Shown here: positions 53,353-61,334 of the stretch, one piece after another | How the letters are laid out: every line of letters begins with the position of its first letter | How positions within the stretch are numbered: position 1 is the first letter of the stretch | Source of the DNA: Oxalobacter formigenes | Lineage (GTDB): Bacteria > Pseudomonadota > Gammaproteobacteria > Burkholderiales > Burkholderiaceae_D | Assembly: GCF_027158485.1 (NCBI RefSeq) | Contig: NZ_JAMKYJ010000012.1 | DNA: 64,000 nt | Strand: one strand, 5' to 3' | The notes under the pieces: model-generated | Database searches by the model: none | The model's input: only the letters and a program-made list of their open reading frames with translations | What the model was told of the DNA's origin: nothing | Translations under genes and position numbers: made by a program

Positions 53353-53733
53353 ATGCCTCCGCTTATCCATATCCAGTCTGTCTTTTTCAGACGCTTGTTT
53401 CTCCTTCTTGTTTCGCCTCTCTATTTTCCTCTGATTTTTGGAATCAGGTTTGTCAAGGGCGTCCTGGGCGCTTGTGCGGAATTCAGGGAGATGTTCGTTG
53501 CCGTATGGCGGGGATTTGACGAAGAGGCCGAGTTGTTGCCGTGTCCTTTTTGTGGTGGCGACGCCTTGCCTGACGGATGGCGTACACAAGGAGGCGCGTC
53601 AGGACCGTCATGCGACCAGTGTGGTGCAACAGCCTGGTCCGCCTATACCTGGAATTCCCGTATTTCCATATCGTCAAAAAACGACGATTCCAGTCAGAGT
53701 GGCAAGCAACCGCAAAATTCTGACAATCATTAA
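53353..53733 (+). CDS. Membrane-anchored Lar-like zinc-finger protein
   Basis: A 126-residue protein. The N-terminal part has a hydrophobic segment (about 10-36; RRLFLLLVSPLYFPLIFGI). The C-terminal part (about 60-105) matches the Lar/restriction-alleviation-type zinc ribbon: LLPCPFCGGDALPDGW, SCDQCGATAWSA and the end motif WNSR. That domain usually stands alone in phage or prophage proteins of 60-80 residues. The remaining C-terminus is Ser/Gln/Asn-rich and probably disordered. The Shine-Dalgarno sequence is poor, so the start is uncertain. Function unknown. Confidence 0.55.
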   Translation: MPPLIHIQSVFFRRLFLLLVSPLYFPLIFGIRFVKGVLGACAEFREMFVAVWRGFDEEAELLPCPFCGGDALPDGWRTQGGASGPSCDQCGATAWSAYTWNSRISISSKNDDSSQSGKQPQNSDNH

Positions 53734-53920
53734 GAATCACCGTCTTGCTGCAGCATATATTAAGCTCATCAGCCAATAGGGTTTTTCTGTTATTGGTTTT
53801 TCTACTTTCGCAAGCCTGTTTTGTAACATCTTGTAAGGGATAATAATTTTTTACAGCGGAGATGGAATCAACTAGAATCTAAGCTTTTCCATAAATATGT
53901 ACTAAAAACATGTTCTGTTG

Positions 53921-53938
53921 TTAGTGCATATTCACTAA
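53921..53938. promoter_or_regulatory. Palindrome just upstream of the duplicated membrane protein gene
   Basis: TTAGTG and CACTAA with a 6-base spacer, 12 bases before the ATG at 53951. Another ACTAA half-site is at about 53901. It could be an operator or a short hairpin at the ribosome binding site, which itself is not evident. Confidence 0.4.
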
Positions 53939-53950
53939 AAAGTTTTCAAA

Positions 53951-55264
53951 ATGAAGCTTTTAAAATCTCCGTACTTGACAGCCTGTATTGCTATCCTTAC
54001 GTCACTTTCAGCCTTTTTTTGCTGGATGATTCTCGATTATCACTACATGGTCGATTATTTCGTCCAGGAAAACGGCCCTGTAGAAAACGTCACTCTGGTT
54101 GCTTACGTTGTGGCGATAGCCGCCATTCTGTATTACGGGCGCAATGTCCTTTTTGTCCGGACAAGATTTGCGCTATCCATCATGCTTGCCTATATGTTCA
54201 TGAGGGAAGCGGATATGCACAAGTGGTTGAACGGCCTCTCTATTTTAAAAATCAAATTCTGGCTTTCCGGTGAAATTCCCCTGATAGACAAGTTCTGGGC
54301 TGTCGTTATTCTCGTGCCGGTTTTGTGGATGCTCTACTATTTCCTGAAAAATTATGCGCGACAGGTCTGGACTGACTTCTGGCGCAAGGAAGCTTATGCC
54401 GTCAGTATTTTCGTTTTTCTGGCTGTTCTTGTCATTTCCAAGATATGCGACCGATCCCTGAACATGATGACCGAGATGTGGGGATGGCAGTTCGATATAT
54501 GGCTGAAAGCACTTGTCACGGCTCAGGAAGAGTTTCTTGAATGTATTTTGCCAGTACTTGTCATGGTCGGTGTGTTGCAATATCGTGAATCGCATGAGTG
54601 GAAAGCGACATATGTCGAATCTCCCCTCTTCTCCCTGTATCTGGTCATTCTGACATCCTTAACCGCTTTGATTGTATGGGCCGTATTGCCCAGTGCCGAT
54701 ATGCTGAAATTCGTTGAGGAAAACGGCACGGTTGAAAATCTGACCCTGTTTTTTTACGGGGTCGCTATTCTTGTCATTGTTTTTGGCCAGATTCAGGCGC
54801 GTTTTTCCACGAAACTGGCAACGATTATCATGCTGGCTTACATGTTTATGCGGGAGGCGGACTGGCATAAGTCGGTTAGCAGTGAAAGCATCCTGAAAAT
54901 CAAATTCTGGCTTAACGGCCAGATTCCGGTATCCGACAAATTGCTGGCTATTGCCATTTTGTTACCAATTGTCTGGATGCTGGTTTATTTTGTCTGGAAT
55001 TACACAAAGAAGTTCTGGAAAGCGCTTTGGGACGGAGAAGGGTATGCCGTCAGTATTCTCATGTTTCTTGTCACGCTCGTCACTTCCAAGGTACTGGATC
55101 GTTCCCTGAACATGCTGACTGAACTCTATCAGATGCATTTCCCTGAATGGCTTGTTGCCTTGCAGACTTCGCAGGAAGAATTTCTGGAATGCCTTTTGCC
55201 GATTCTGATTATTGTCGTGATCGCTCAGTACAGGCGTAGCAGAAATATCTTTGCATGGTCATAA
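53951..55264 (+). CDS. Internally duplicated membrane protein, unknown function
   Basis: A 437-residue multi-helix membrane protein of two repeats, about residues 5-215 and 222-434, each with five or six hydrophobic segments. Repeated blocks in order: YLTACIAILTSLSA / LYLVILTSLTAL; ENGPVENVTL / ENGTVENLTL; LAYMFMREADMHKWL / LAYMFMREADWHKSV; ILKIKFWLSGEIP / ILKIKFWLNGQIP; SKICDRSLNMMTE / SKVLDRSLNMLTE; QEEFLECILPVLV / QEEFLECLLPILI. The charged residues inside or next to helices (E in ENG, R-E-D in MREAD, D-R, EE) are kept in both halves, so they are likely functional. I do not know the family. The ends QYRESHE and QYRRSRN are cytosolic-looking. Confidence 0.7.
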   Translation: MKLLKSPYLTACIAILTSLSAFFCWMILDYHYMVDYFVQENGPVENVTLVAYVVAIAAILYYGRNVLFVRTRFALSIMLAYMFMREADMHKWLNGLSILKIKFWLSGEIPLIDKFWAVVILVPVLWMLYYFLKNYARQVWTDFWRKEAYAVSIFVFLAVLVISKICDRSLNMMTEMWGWQFDIWLKALVTAQEEFLECILPVLVMVGVLQYRESHEWKATYVESPLFSLYLVILTSLTALIVWAVLPSADMLKFVEENGTVENLTLFFYGVAILVIVFGQIQARFSTKLATIIMLAYMFMREADWHKSVSSESILKIKFWLNGQIPVSDKLLAIAILLPIVWMLVYFVWNYTKKFWKALWDGEGYAVSILMFLVTLVTSKVLDRSLNMLTELYQMHFPEWLVALQTSQEEFLECLLPILIIVVIAQYRRSRNIFAWS

Positions 55265-55701
55265 ATGCCCGAATGTGTTTTATGAAATTTGCTTTTGGAT
55301 AATTTGTTCGGTAAAAGATAAGAAAGTTGAACGAGTAAACAGTTTTTTATTGGAAACATGGCGGAAAGAGGCCGTTTAATTGCATTAAGCGGACAGTTGT
55401 ACAAAAAAATAGTATGTCATTGATGGACTTTATTGCTAACATATATACCCGTAAAAAGAAGTAACCCTTCTCTATGCGCACAAGTCGTGTTCACACCAAG
55501 AATACGCGTTTGAAACGGGCCATTAGGCAACTGCATCAGACAACGCATGATTGCCCGCCCGGACAGAGCTGCAGTAAGAGTCTGCGCCTGTTATTTGCGC
55601 TTATATATGAGCCATTCAGTGAGAATTGCCAGGCTGACCGCAGGGCGAATGGCACCGATAGAGTTGTCAACACGCACAGATTAGGACAAGAGAAACGTTA
55701 T
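55265..55701 (+). other. Long leader region of malate synthase, with likely promoter
   Basis: TTGATG (55420-55425) and TATATA (55442-55447) with 16-base spacing are a plausible promoter. The transcript would carry a leader of about 240 bases. A frame in phase with glcB is open through the leader from 55474 (76 codons, starting at ATG), but the peptide is Arg/Lys/Cys-rich and has no match to malate synthase, so I do not include it. No known riboswitch recognised. Confidence 0.45.
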
Positions 55702-57885
55702 ATGAGTGAACGTACAAAATGCTACCGCTTGCAGGTAGCCGATAGTCTTTACCGTTTTATTGAAGAAGAAGCACTTCCCGGAACGGGAATCGATAGTGAT
55801 ACATTTTGGCGCGGTTTCGATTCCATCGTACATGAAATGGGTCCGAAAAACCGGGCTTTGCTGGCAGAGCGTGAACGTTTGCAGGAAGAACTGGACAACT
55901 GGCATCGTCTGAATCCAGGCCCTGTAAAGGATATGTCCGCTTACAAGGCATTTTTGAATGATATCGGATATCTGGTGCCGGTTCCCGCCGACGTCAGAAT
56001 CGATCCGAAAAATATCGATACCGAAGTTTCCACACAGGGAGGCCCTCAACTGGTCGTTCCCCTGACGAATGCGCGATACGTGCTGAATGCCGTCAACGCC
56101 CGCTGGGCAAGCCTGTACGATGCTCTGTACGGTACCGATGCCATCAGCGAAGAAGATGGCGCCACACGCGGAAATGCATACAATCCCGTCAGAGGCCGCA
56201 AGGTTATCGCTTTCGCGCGCAAACAACTCGATGAATTTATCCCGCTGGTATCCGGTTCTCATCTGGATGCGGTCAGGTATTATGTCAAGGATAAAAAACT
56301 GGCCGTTGTCCTGAAAGATGGTTCCGAAACAACGCTGAAACAGCCGGAATGGCTGGCAGGCTATACAGGAGACGCTGAAAATCCTGCTTCCTTGCTGTTC
56401 AGGCAGAATTACATGCATATCGATCTCCAGTTCGATAAAAATGATCCGATCAGCAAGGATGATCCTGCCGGTATACGCGACATCATTCTTGAAGCTGCAA
56501 CGACCACCATTTTAGACTGTGAAGACGCTGTCGCTGCAGTCGATGCAGAAGACAAGGTCGTCATTTACCGGAATCTTCTGGGCGTCGTGAAGGGCGATTT
56601 GCAGGAATCCGTTGCCAAAAACGGCACGACTTTTGTACGCCGCCTGAGCAAGGACCGCGAATACCAGTCCGTCAATGGTGAAAAATTCACATTGCCGGGC
56701 CGCAGCCTCCTTTTTGTCCGTAACGTCGGATTGCTGATGAACAATCCTGCCATACTGGATGAAGACGAAAACGATATTTTCGAAGGCATTCTCGATGCTG
56801 TTGTCACGACACTGATCGTCAAGCGCGATCTGGAAAACAAGATCAGTTCGAGAGCCGGTTCCATTTATATCGTCAAACCGAAACTGCATGGCCCGAAAGA
56901 AACGGCTTTCACAAACGAACTGTTCAACAAGGTTGAAAAACTGCTTGGCATCGCTCCGAATACCGTCAAGATCGGCATTATGGATGAAGAACGCCGTACC
57001 AGTGCCAACCTGAAAGCCTGCATTGCAGAAATCCCGCAGCGTCTCGCATTCATCAATACAGGTTTCCTTGACCGTACCGGCGATGAAATCCATACTTCAA
57101 TGGAAGCCGGCCCGATGATCCGCAAAGGCGACATGAAAAAAACGCCATGGATCAGTGCCTACGAAATCAACAACGTTCAGGTCGGACTGGAATGCGGCAT
57201 GCGTGGCGTGGCGCAGATCGGCAAGGGCATGTGGGCCGCTCCGGATCTGATGGCTGACATGATTGCCGTAAAAGGCGACCATCTGAGAGCGGGCGCCAAT
57301 ACGGCATGGGTACCGTCGCCGACGGCAGCCTGTCTGCACGCGCTGCATTATCATCAGGTCAATATCGAGAAGACGCAGGCCGAAATGGAAAAACAGCCTT
57401 TCGTAAACGTACTCGACGACCTTCTGACCATTCCGGTAACCGACCAGCCAAACTGGTCTGCTGAAGAAATCCAGCAGGAACTGGACAACAATGCGCAAGG
57501 TATTCTGGGTTACGTCGTTCGCTGGGTCAATCAGGGTATCGGCTGCTCCAAAGTACCTGACATTCGCGACATCGCCCTGATGGAGGACCGCGCAACGCTG
57601 CGTATTTCGAGCCAGCACATCGCCAGCTGGCTGCGTCATGGCATCACCAACGTTCCTCAGGTCATGGATACCTTAAAGAGAATGGCTGCCGTGGTCGACC
57701 AGCAGAATGCCGATGATCCGACATACCGGAAAATGACCGAAGACCTCGAACATTCTCCGGGATTCAGAGCTGCTTGCGATCTGGTTTTCAAGGGATTGTC
57801 ACAGCCATCCGGCTATACCGATCCACTGCTCCAGAACTGGAGACAGAGAGCCAAGGAACAGTTCAGGTGCTGTTGTTGCTCGTGA
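55702..57885 (+). CDS. glcB: Malate synthase G
   Basis: A 727-residue enzyme that condenses glyoxylate and acetyl-CoA to malate. It is close to E. coli malate synthase G throughout: LPGTGIDSDTFWRGFD, NPGPVKDMSAYKAFLNDIGY, TTILDCEDAVAAVDAEDK, IMDEERRTSANLKACI, FLDRTGDEIHTSMEAGPM, AGANTAWVPSPTAA and GIGCSKVPDIRDIALMEDRA, with the catalytic Asp in MEDRATLRI. The start at 55702 matches the E. coli N-terminus. The last eight residues (FRCCCCS) are an odd Cys run after the normal end. It joins the glyoxylate from C2 metabolism to the C4 pool. Confidence 0.96.
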   Translation: MSERTKCYRLQVADSLYRFIEEEALPGTGIDSDTFWRGFDSIVHEMGPKNRALLAERERLQEELDNWHRLNPGPVKDMSAYKAFLNDIGYLVPVPADVRIDPKNIDTEVSTQGGPQLVVPLTNARYVLNAVNARWASLYDALYGTDAISEEDGATRGNAYNPVRGRKVIAFARKQLDEFIPLVSGSHLDAVRYYVKDKKLAVVLKDGSETTLKQPEWLAGYTGDAENPASLLFRQNYMHIDLQFDKNDPISKDDPAGIRDIILEAATTTILDCEDAVAAVDAEDKVVIYRNLLGVVKGDLQESVAKNGTTFVRRLSKDREYQSVNGEKFTLPGRSLLFVRNVGLLMNNPAILDEDENDIFEGILDAVVTTLIVKRDLENKISSRAGSIYIVKPKLHGPKETAFTNELFNKVEKLLGIAPNTVKIGIMDEERRTSANLKACIAEIPQRLAFINTGFLDRTGDEIHTSMEAGPMIRKGDMKKTPWISAYEINNVQVGLECGMRGVAQIGKGMWAAPDLMADMIAVKGDHLRAGANTAWVPSPTAACLHALHYHQVNIEKTQAEMEKQPFVNVLDDLLTIPVTDQPNWSAEEIQQELDNNAQGILGYVVRWVNQGIGCSKVPDIRDIALMEDRATLRISSQHIASWLRHGITNVPQVMDTLKRMAAVVDQQNADDPTYRKMTEDLEHSPGFRAACDLVFKGLSQPSGYTDPLLQNWRQRAKEQFRCCCCS

Positions 57886-57937
57886 AGTAAAGAAATGAGT
57901 GAAAACAGGATTTGATTGTTTCCACAAGGTTTTATTG

Positions 57938-57974
57938 AACAGCTTTCCGATTCGTTCGGGAAGCTGTTTTTTTA
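57938..57974 (+). terminator. Terminator of glcB
   Basis: AACAGCTTTCC and GGGAAGCTGTT stem, followed by a T-run. Confidence 0.88.
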
Positions 57975-58036
57975 TACACGGAAGAATCTGTCGCCCTGGC
58001 TAAACCGGAATATATCGACAGGGATGGGAAGGACAA

Positions 58037-58068
58037 TAAAAAAGCCTCGAAACAATTGTTTCAAGGCT
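58037..58068 (-). terminator. Terminator of tRNA-Leu
   Basis: AGCCT...GAAAC, AATT loop, GTTTC...AGGCT stem. On the minus strand it is followed by TTTTTTATT. It lies about 34 bases past the tRNA end. Confidence 0.8.
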
Positions 58069-58101
58069 GAATAGGTAGAATCAATAAATTGCCAAGCGTT
58101 A

Positions 58102-58188
58102 TGGTGCCGGGAGCCGGAATCGAACCGGCACGGTGTTTCCACCGGCAGATTTTGAGTCTGCTGCGTCTACCAATTTCGCCACCCCGGC
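58102..58188 (-). tRNA. tRNA-Leu (anticodon CAA)
   Basis: Minus-strand class II tRNA of 87 bases with a long variable arm and encoded CCA. Anticodon stem-loop GCAGA-CTCAAAA-TCTGC gives CAA; D loop TGGTAGACGC; T arm GCCGGTTCGAATCCGGC. Acceptor GCCGGGG pairs with TCCCGGC-type end. Confidence 0.94.
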
Positions 58189-58237
58189 AACGCTTGAGCA
58201 TTATCGCTGATTTGCCTCTGGAGAGCAACTGAAACGC

Positions 58238-58549
58238 TTATTTTTGAGGGAGTTTTGTGTCTAAAATCGTAAAATGTTCCACGACTGGTGGACGGACGAA
58301 AAAAGGGCCGACTACACCACGCCATTGGAGGAATGCCGGAGATCCACGAAAGTCGATGGTATGGTTTTCCAGCGAGGCCCAGTAATTCATCAGAACGTAA
58401 CGTTCAGGCGATTCAAGGCACTTGTTGATCTGGTAACCCACGAAACCTTTGGCGTTGATAAGGTGTTCCTGGATGCCGTGTTCGATGGCTTTGTCGAATT
58501 CGGCCTGCTTGCCGGGATGAATCAGAATGTCGACCAGTTCAAGGATCAT
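58238..58549 (-). CDS. Antibiotic biosynthesis monooxygenase-domain protein
   Basis: A 103-residue single-domain protein with the dimeric alpha/beta-barrel ABM fold. DILIHPGKQAEFDKAIEHGI, YQINKCLESPERYVLMNYWASLENH and FRGSPAFLQWRGVVGPFF are the usual order of strand, helix and strand. The family includes quinol monooxygenases (YgiN), haem-degrading proteins and many unknowns. No cofactor residues can be assigned. It stands alone between tRNA-Leu and mutT. Confidence 0.8.
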   Translation of the reverse strand: MILELVDILIHPGKQAEFDKAIEHGIQEHLINAKGFVGYQINKCLESPERYVLMNYWASLENHTIDFRGSPAFLQWRGVVGPFFVRPPVVEHFTILDTKLPQK

Positions 58550-58579
58550 GTTGTTTTCCTGTCCGTAAAAGAATTTATT

Positions 58580-59032
58580 TTAACATTGGGTGCTGATGAC
58601 TGCATTAAGCTGACTTGCCAAGCCTGACGCTGTCGGATAGCGTATGTCGTCGATCCACTTGACGAGCGGGATCGTTGCAGGCAGCAAGGGCTCGACGTGG
58701 ATCGATCCCTGCCATGAGAATTTCTGGCCTTCCCGGCTTTGAGGAACACCTTTCCAGTCATGGCTGATGTAGAAATGCAGGCGAACATGGGCATGGGGAT
58801 AGACGAATTCAACACCACACCATGGATCGGCTGAAGCGATGGCGATTCCCAGTTCTTCCATGAATTCGCGTTTGAGTGCTTCTTCGATCGTTTCTCCGGC
58901 CTCGACTTTTCCACCGGGAAATTCCCAATACCCTTCATAAGGTTTGCCGGCAGGTCTTTCGGCAAGCAGGATATCGCCGTTGTCTTTCATCAGAATGCCG
59001 ACGGCGACATCGATCGGATCGTTTTTTTTCAC
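58580..59032 (-). CDS. mutT: 8-oxo-dGTP diphosphatase (MutT-like NUDIX)
   Basis: A 150-residue NUDIX hydrolase that likely removes 8-oxo-dGTP from the nucleotide pool. The NUDIX box reads GGKVEAGE then REFMEELGI. VAVGILMKDNGDILLAERPAG and the C-terminal PATIPLVKWI also match MutT. The start is GTG at 59030-59032, inside the ruvB stop (GTGA overlap), so the gene is translationally coupled to ruvB. With the ruv genes it suggests a DNA repair operon. Confidence 0.87.
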   Translation of the reverse strand: MKKNDPIDVAVGILMKDNGDILLAERPAGKPYEGYWEFPGGKVEAGETIEEALKREFMEELGIAIASADPWCGVEFVYPHAHVRLHFYISHDWKGVPQSREGQKFSWQGSIHVEPLLPATIPLVKWIDDIRYPTASGLASQLNAVISTQC

Positions 59033-60096
59033 CTGGTTTCCTTGTTATCCCATAATGAGCCGTTGGGATCGGCAGCAGGGGCTGCAATGCCGAAATGCCG
59101 ATAGGTTGCTGTCGTGGCGATACGTCCACGTGGAGTGCGCTGGAGATATCCCTGCTGGATCAGGTAGGGTTCCAGAACATCCTCGATGGTATCCACTTCT
59201 TCGCCAATGGCGGCCGCCAGATTGGCGATGCCGACAGGGCCGCCACTGAACTTGAACAGAACGGCTTCCAGCAGTTTCCGGTCCATCAGATCAAATCCGA
59301 CCGGGTCCACATCGAGCATTTTCAGGGCGGCGTCAGCCATGTCGTGCGTGATTTTCCCGGTGCCTTTGACTTCAGCATAGTCTCTGACGCGCCGGAGCAA
59401 ACGATTGGCAATACGGGGTGTTCCGCGGGCGCGGCGGGCGATTTCCCGGGCGCCCTCTTCGACTATCGGCGCTTTCAGGAGCATGGCACTTCGTGTCACG
59501 ATTCGTGTCAAGTCGTCGATATCGTAAAATTCGAGCCGTGCCACGACGCCGAAACGATCCCGTAACGGATTGGTCAGCATCCCTGCACGAGTCGTTGCAC
59601 CGATCAGGGTAAACGGTTGCAAGTCCAGTTTGACGGATCGTGCGGCAGGGCCTTCGCCGATCAGGATATCGATCTGGTAATCTTCGAGTGCCGGATACAG
59701 AATTTCCTCGACCACTGGCGACATACGATGGATCTCGTCGATAAACAGCACGTCATTGGCTTCGAGATTGGTCAGGATAGCGGCCAGATCGCCGGCCCTT
59801 TCCAGAACAGGCCCGGACGTTTGCCGGAGATTGACGCCCATTTCACGGGCGATGATATGGGCCAGCGTGGTTTTGCCCAGTCCGGGAGGCCCGAAGAGCA
59901 GGGTATGGTCCAGCGCTTCATTACGTTTTTTGGCTGCCGCAATGAAGATTTCGAGCTGTTCGCGTGTTTTATGTTGCCCGACATATTCGTTGAGCAATTT
60001 CGGGCGCAAGGCCCGTTCGATCGCTTCCTCGTTAGGAGAAGCGGGCGAGGCATCGATAATTCTTTTTTCGCTGAAGTCGTCCGTTTGAATGCTCAT
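59029..60096 (-). CDS. ruvB: Holliday junction helicase motor RuvB
   Basis: AAA+ motor of 355 residues that drives branch migration with RuvA. Walker A GPPGLGKTTLAH, Walker B IDEIHRM, sensor 1 LIGATTRAG, arginine finger region PLRDRFGVVARLEFY. The winged-helix C-terminus ends with RTPRGRIATTATYRHFG. It follows ruvA by 23 bases and overlaps mutT by 4. Confidence 0.97.
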   Translation of the reverse strand: MSIQTDDFSEKRIIDASPASPNEEAIERALRPKLLNEYVGQHKTREQLEIFIAAAKKRNEALDHTLLFGPPGLGKTTLAHIIAREMGVNLRQTSGPVLERAGDLAAILTNLEANDVLFIDEIHRMSPVVEEILYPALEDYQIDILIGEGPAARSVKLDLQPFTLIGATTRAGMLTNPLRDRFGVVARLEFYDIDDLTRIVTRSAMLLKAPIVEEGAREIARRARGTPRIANRLLRRVRDYAEVKGTGKITHDMADAALKMLDVDPVGFDLMDRKLLEAVLFKFSGGPVGIANLAAAIGEEVDTIEDVLEPYLIQQGYLQRTPRGRIATTATYRHFGIAAPAADPNGSLWDNKETR

Positions 60097-60119
60097 ACCT
60101 GAATTCCGTTTTGTCTGAA

Positions 60120-60701
60120 TCAGCCTTTGGACAAGGCTTTCAGTGCCATTTTAATCCCGTCCGAAACGCTACAGTCGTTTGGTACCTGTTTGATTGCCAG
60201 TATCGTTTCTTTCTCGGAATAGCCCAGCGCAAGCAAGGCGTTTTGAATGTCTGCCATTGCATCGTTCTGGACGCTGCTGGAAATGGCAGACAGGGCACCG
60301 GTTTCCAGTTTGCCTTTCAGTTCCAGTAACAATCGCTCAGCCGTTTTCTTGCCGATACCGGGAATACTGGTCAGACGGGAAGCGTCCTGAAGGGCGACCG
60401 CCTGAGACATGTCGTTAACCGACAGACCGGACAGCAAGGCAAGCGCAGTACGTGCACCAACACCGGAAATGCGGATCAATTGCCTGAAAAGGGCGCGTTC
60501 GTCGAGACTTCCGAAACCGTAGAGCACATGAGCGTCTTCACGGATGGCCAGATGCGTGAACAGCGTGACTTTCTCGCCTACAGCAGGCAGATTATAGAAG
60601 GTACTCATCGGTACGTCGATTTCGTAACCGACGCCCTGACAATCGACCAGCAGTTGTGGTGGATTCTTTTGCAGCAAGATACCCTGTATGCGACCAATCA
60701 T
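60120..60701 (-). CDS. ruvA: Holliday junction DNA-binding protein RuvA
   Basis: A 193-residue tetrameric junction-binding protein. OB fold (MIGRIQGILLQKNPPQLLVD), HhH motifs (LIRISGVGARTALALLSGLS, LTSIPGIGKKTAERLLLELK) and the small C-terminal domain III (LLALGYSEKETILAIKQV) that binds RuvB. It lies in the order ruvC-ruvA-ruvB. Confidence 0.96.
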   Translation of the reverse strand: MIGRIQGILLQKNPPQLLVDCQGVGYEIDVPMSTFYNLPAVGEKVTLFTHLAIREDAHVLYGFGSLDERALFRQLIRISGVGARTALALLSGLSVNDMSQAVALQDASRLTSIPGIGKKTAERLLLELKGKLETGALSAISSSVQNDAMADIQNALLALGYSEKETILAIKQVPNDCSVSDGIKMALKALSKG

Positions 60702-60737
60702 GAGATGTATGAAGAAATGAATTAAATGATCTTTATA

Positions 60738-61283
60738 TTACCGGATAAGTCTGCCCCGTTTAATACGGAATGTGTTCTGATTGCTCAAAACAGCTGCTTT
60801 TTCCAGTGCTTTTATCGCATCGAATCCATGAGCGTGGCAAATGGCGGCACCCAGTGCATCGGCTGCGTCACTTCCGGGAATGCCGGGAAGCGATAGCAGA
60901 CGCTGAACCATTTCCTGAACCTGCTTTTTTTGTGCCTTGCCGTGGCCGACAACGGCCTGCTTGATTTGCAGGGCGGTAAATTCATAGACGGCCAGTTCGG
61001 AAGCGACCAGGGCGCTGATCGCCGCACCACGGGCTTGTCCCAGAAGCAGCGTCGATTGCGGATTGACGTTGACGAATACTTTTTCAATGGCCGCACAATC
61101 GGGTTGATACTCGGCAATAATTTCGGAAATACCGTCGAAGATCGTCTTGAGACGCAGAGGCAAACCAGCCTCAGCCGGTGTTTTCACCGTGCCTGAGGCA
61201 ATATAAACAAGGGAATTTCCTTTTTTGTGGATGATCCCGAAACCGGTTGTCCTGAGACCCGGGTCGATACCGAGGATTTTCAT
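60738..61283 (-). CDS. ruvC: Crossover junction endonuclease RuvC
   Basis: A 181-residue RNase H-fold resolvase. The acidic catalytic residues are seen in KILGIDPGLRTTGFG (Asp7), AIEKVFVNVNP (Glu) and the pair in PGSDAADALGAAICHA. The end is basic (IKRGRLIR). 36 bases separate it from ruvA. Confidence 0.95.
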   Translation of the reverse strand: MKILGIDPGLRTTGFGIIHKKGNSLVYIASGTVKTPAEAGLPLRLKTIFDGISEIIAEYQPDCAAIEKVFVNVNPQSTLLLGQARGAAISALVASELAVYEFTALQIKQAVVGHGKAQKKQVQEMVQRLLSLPGIPGSDAADALGAAICHAHGFDAIKALEKAAVLSNQNTFRIKRGRLIR

Positions 61284-61334
61284 GGCAGACCTCTCGAAAT
61301 GTGATGTGTCACAGCCATGAAAATCCCTTATCCA

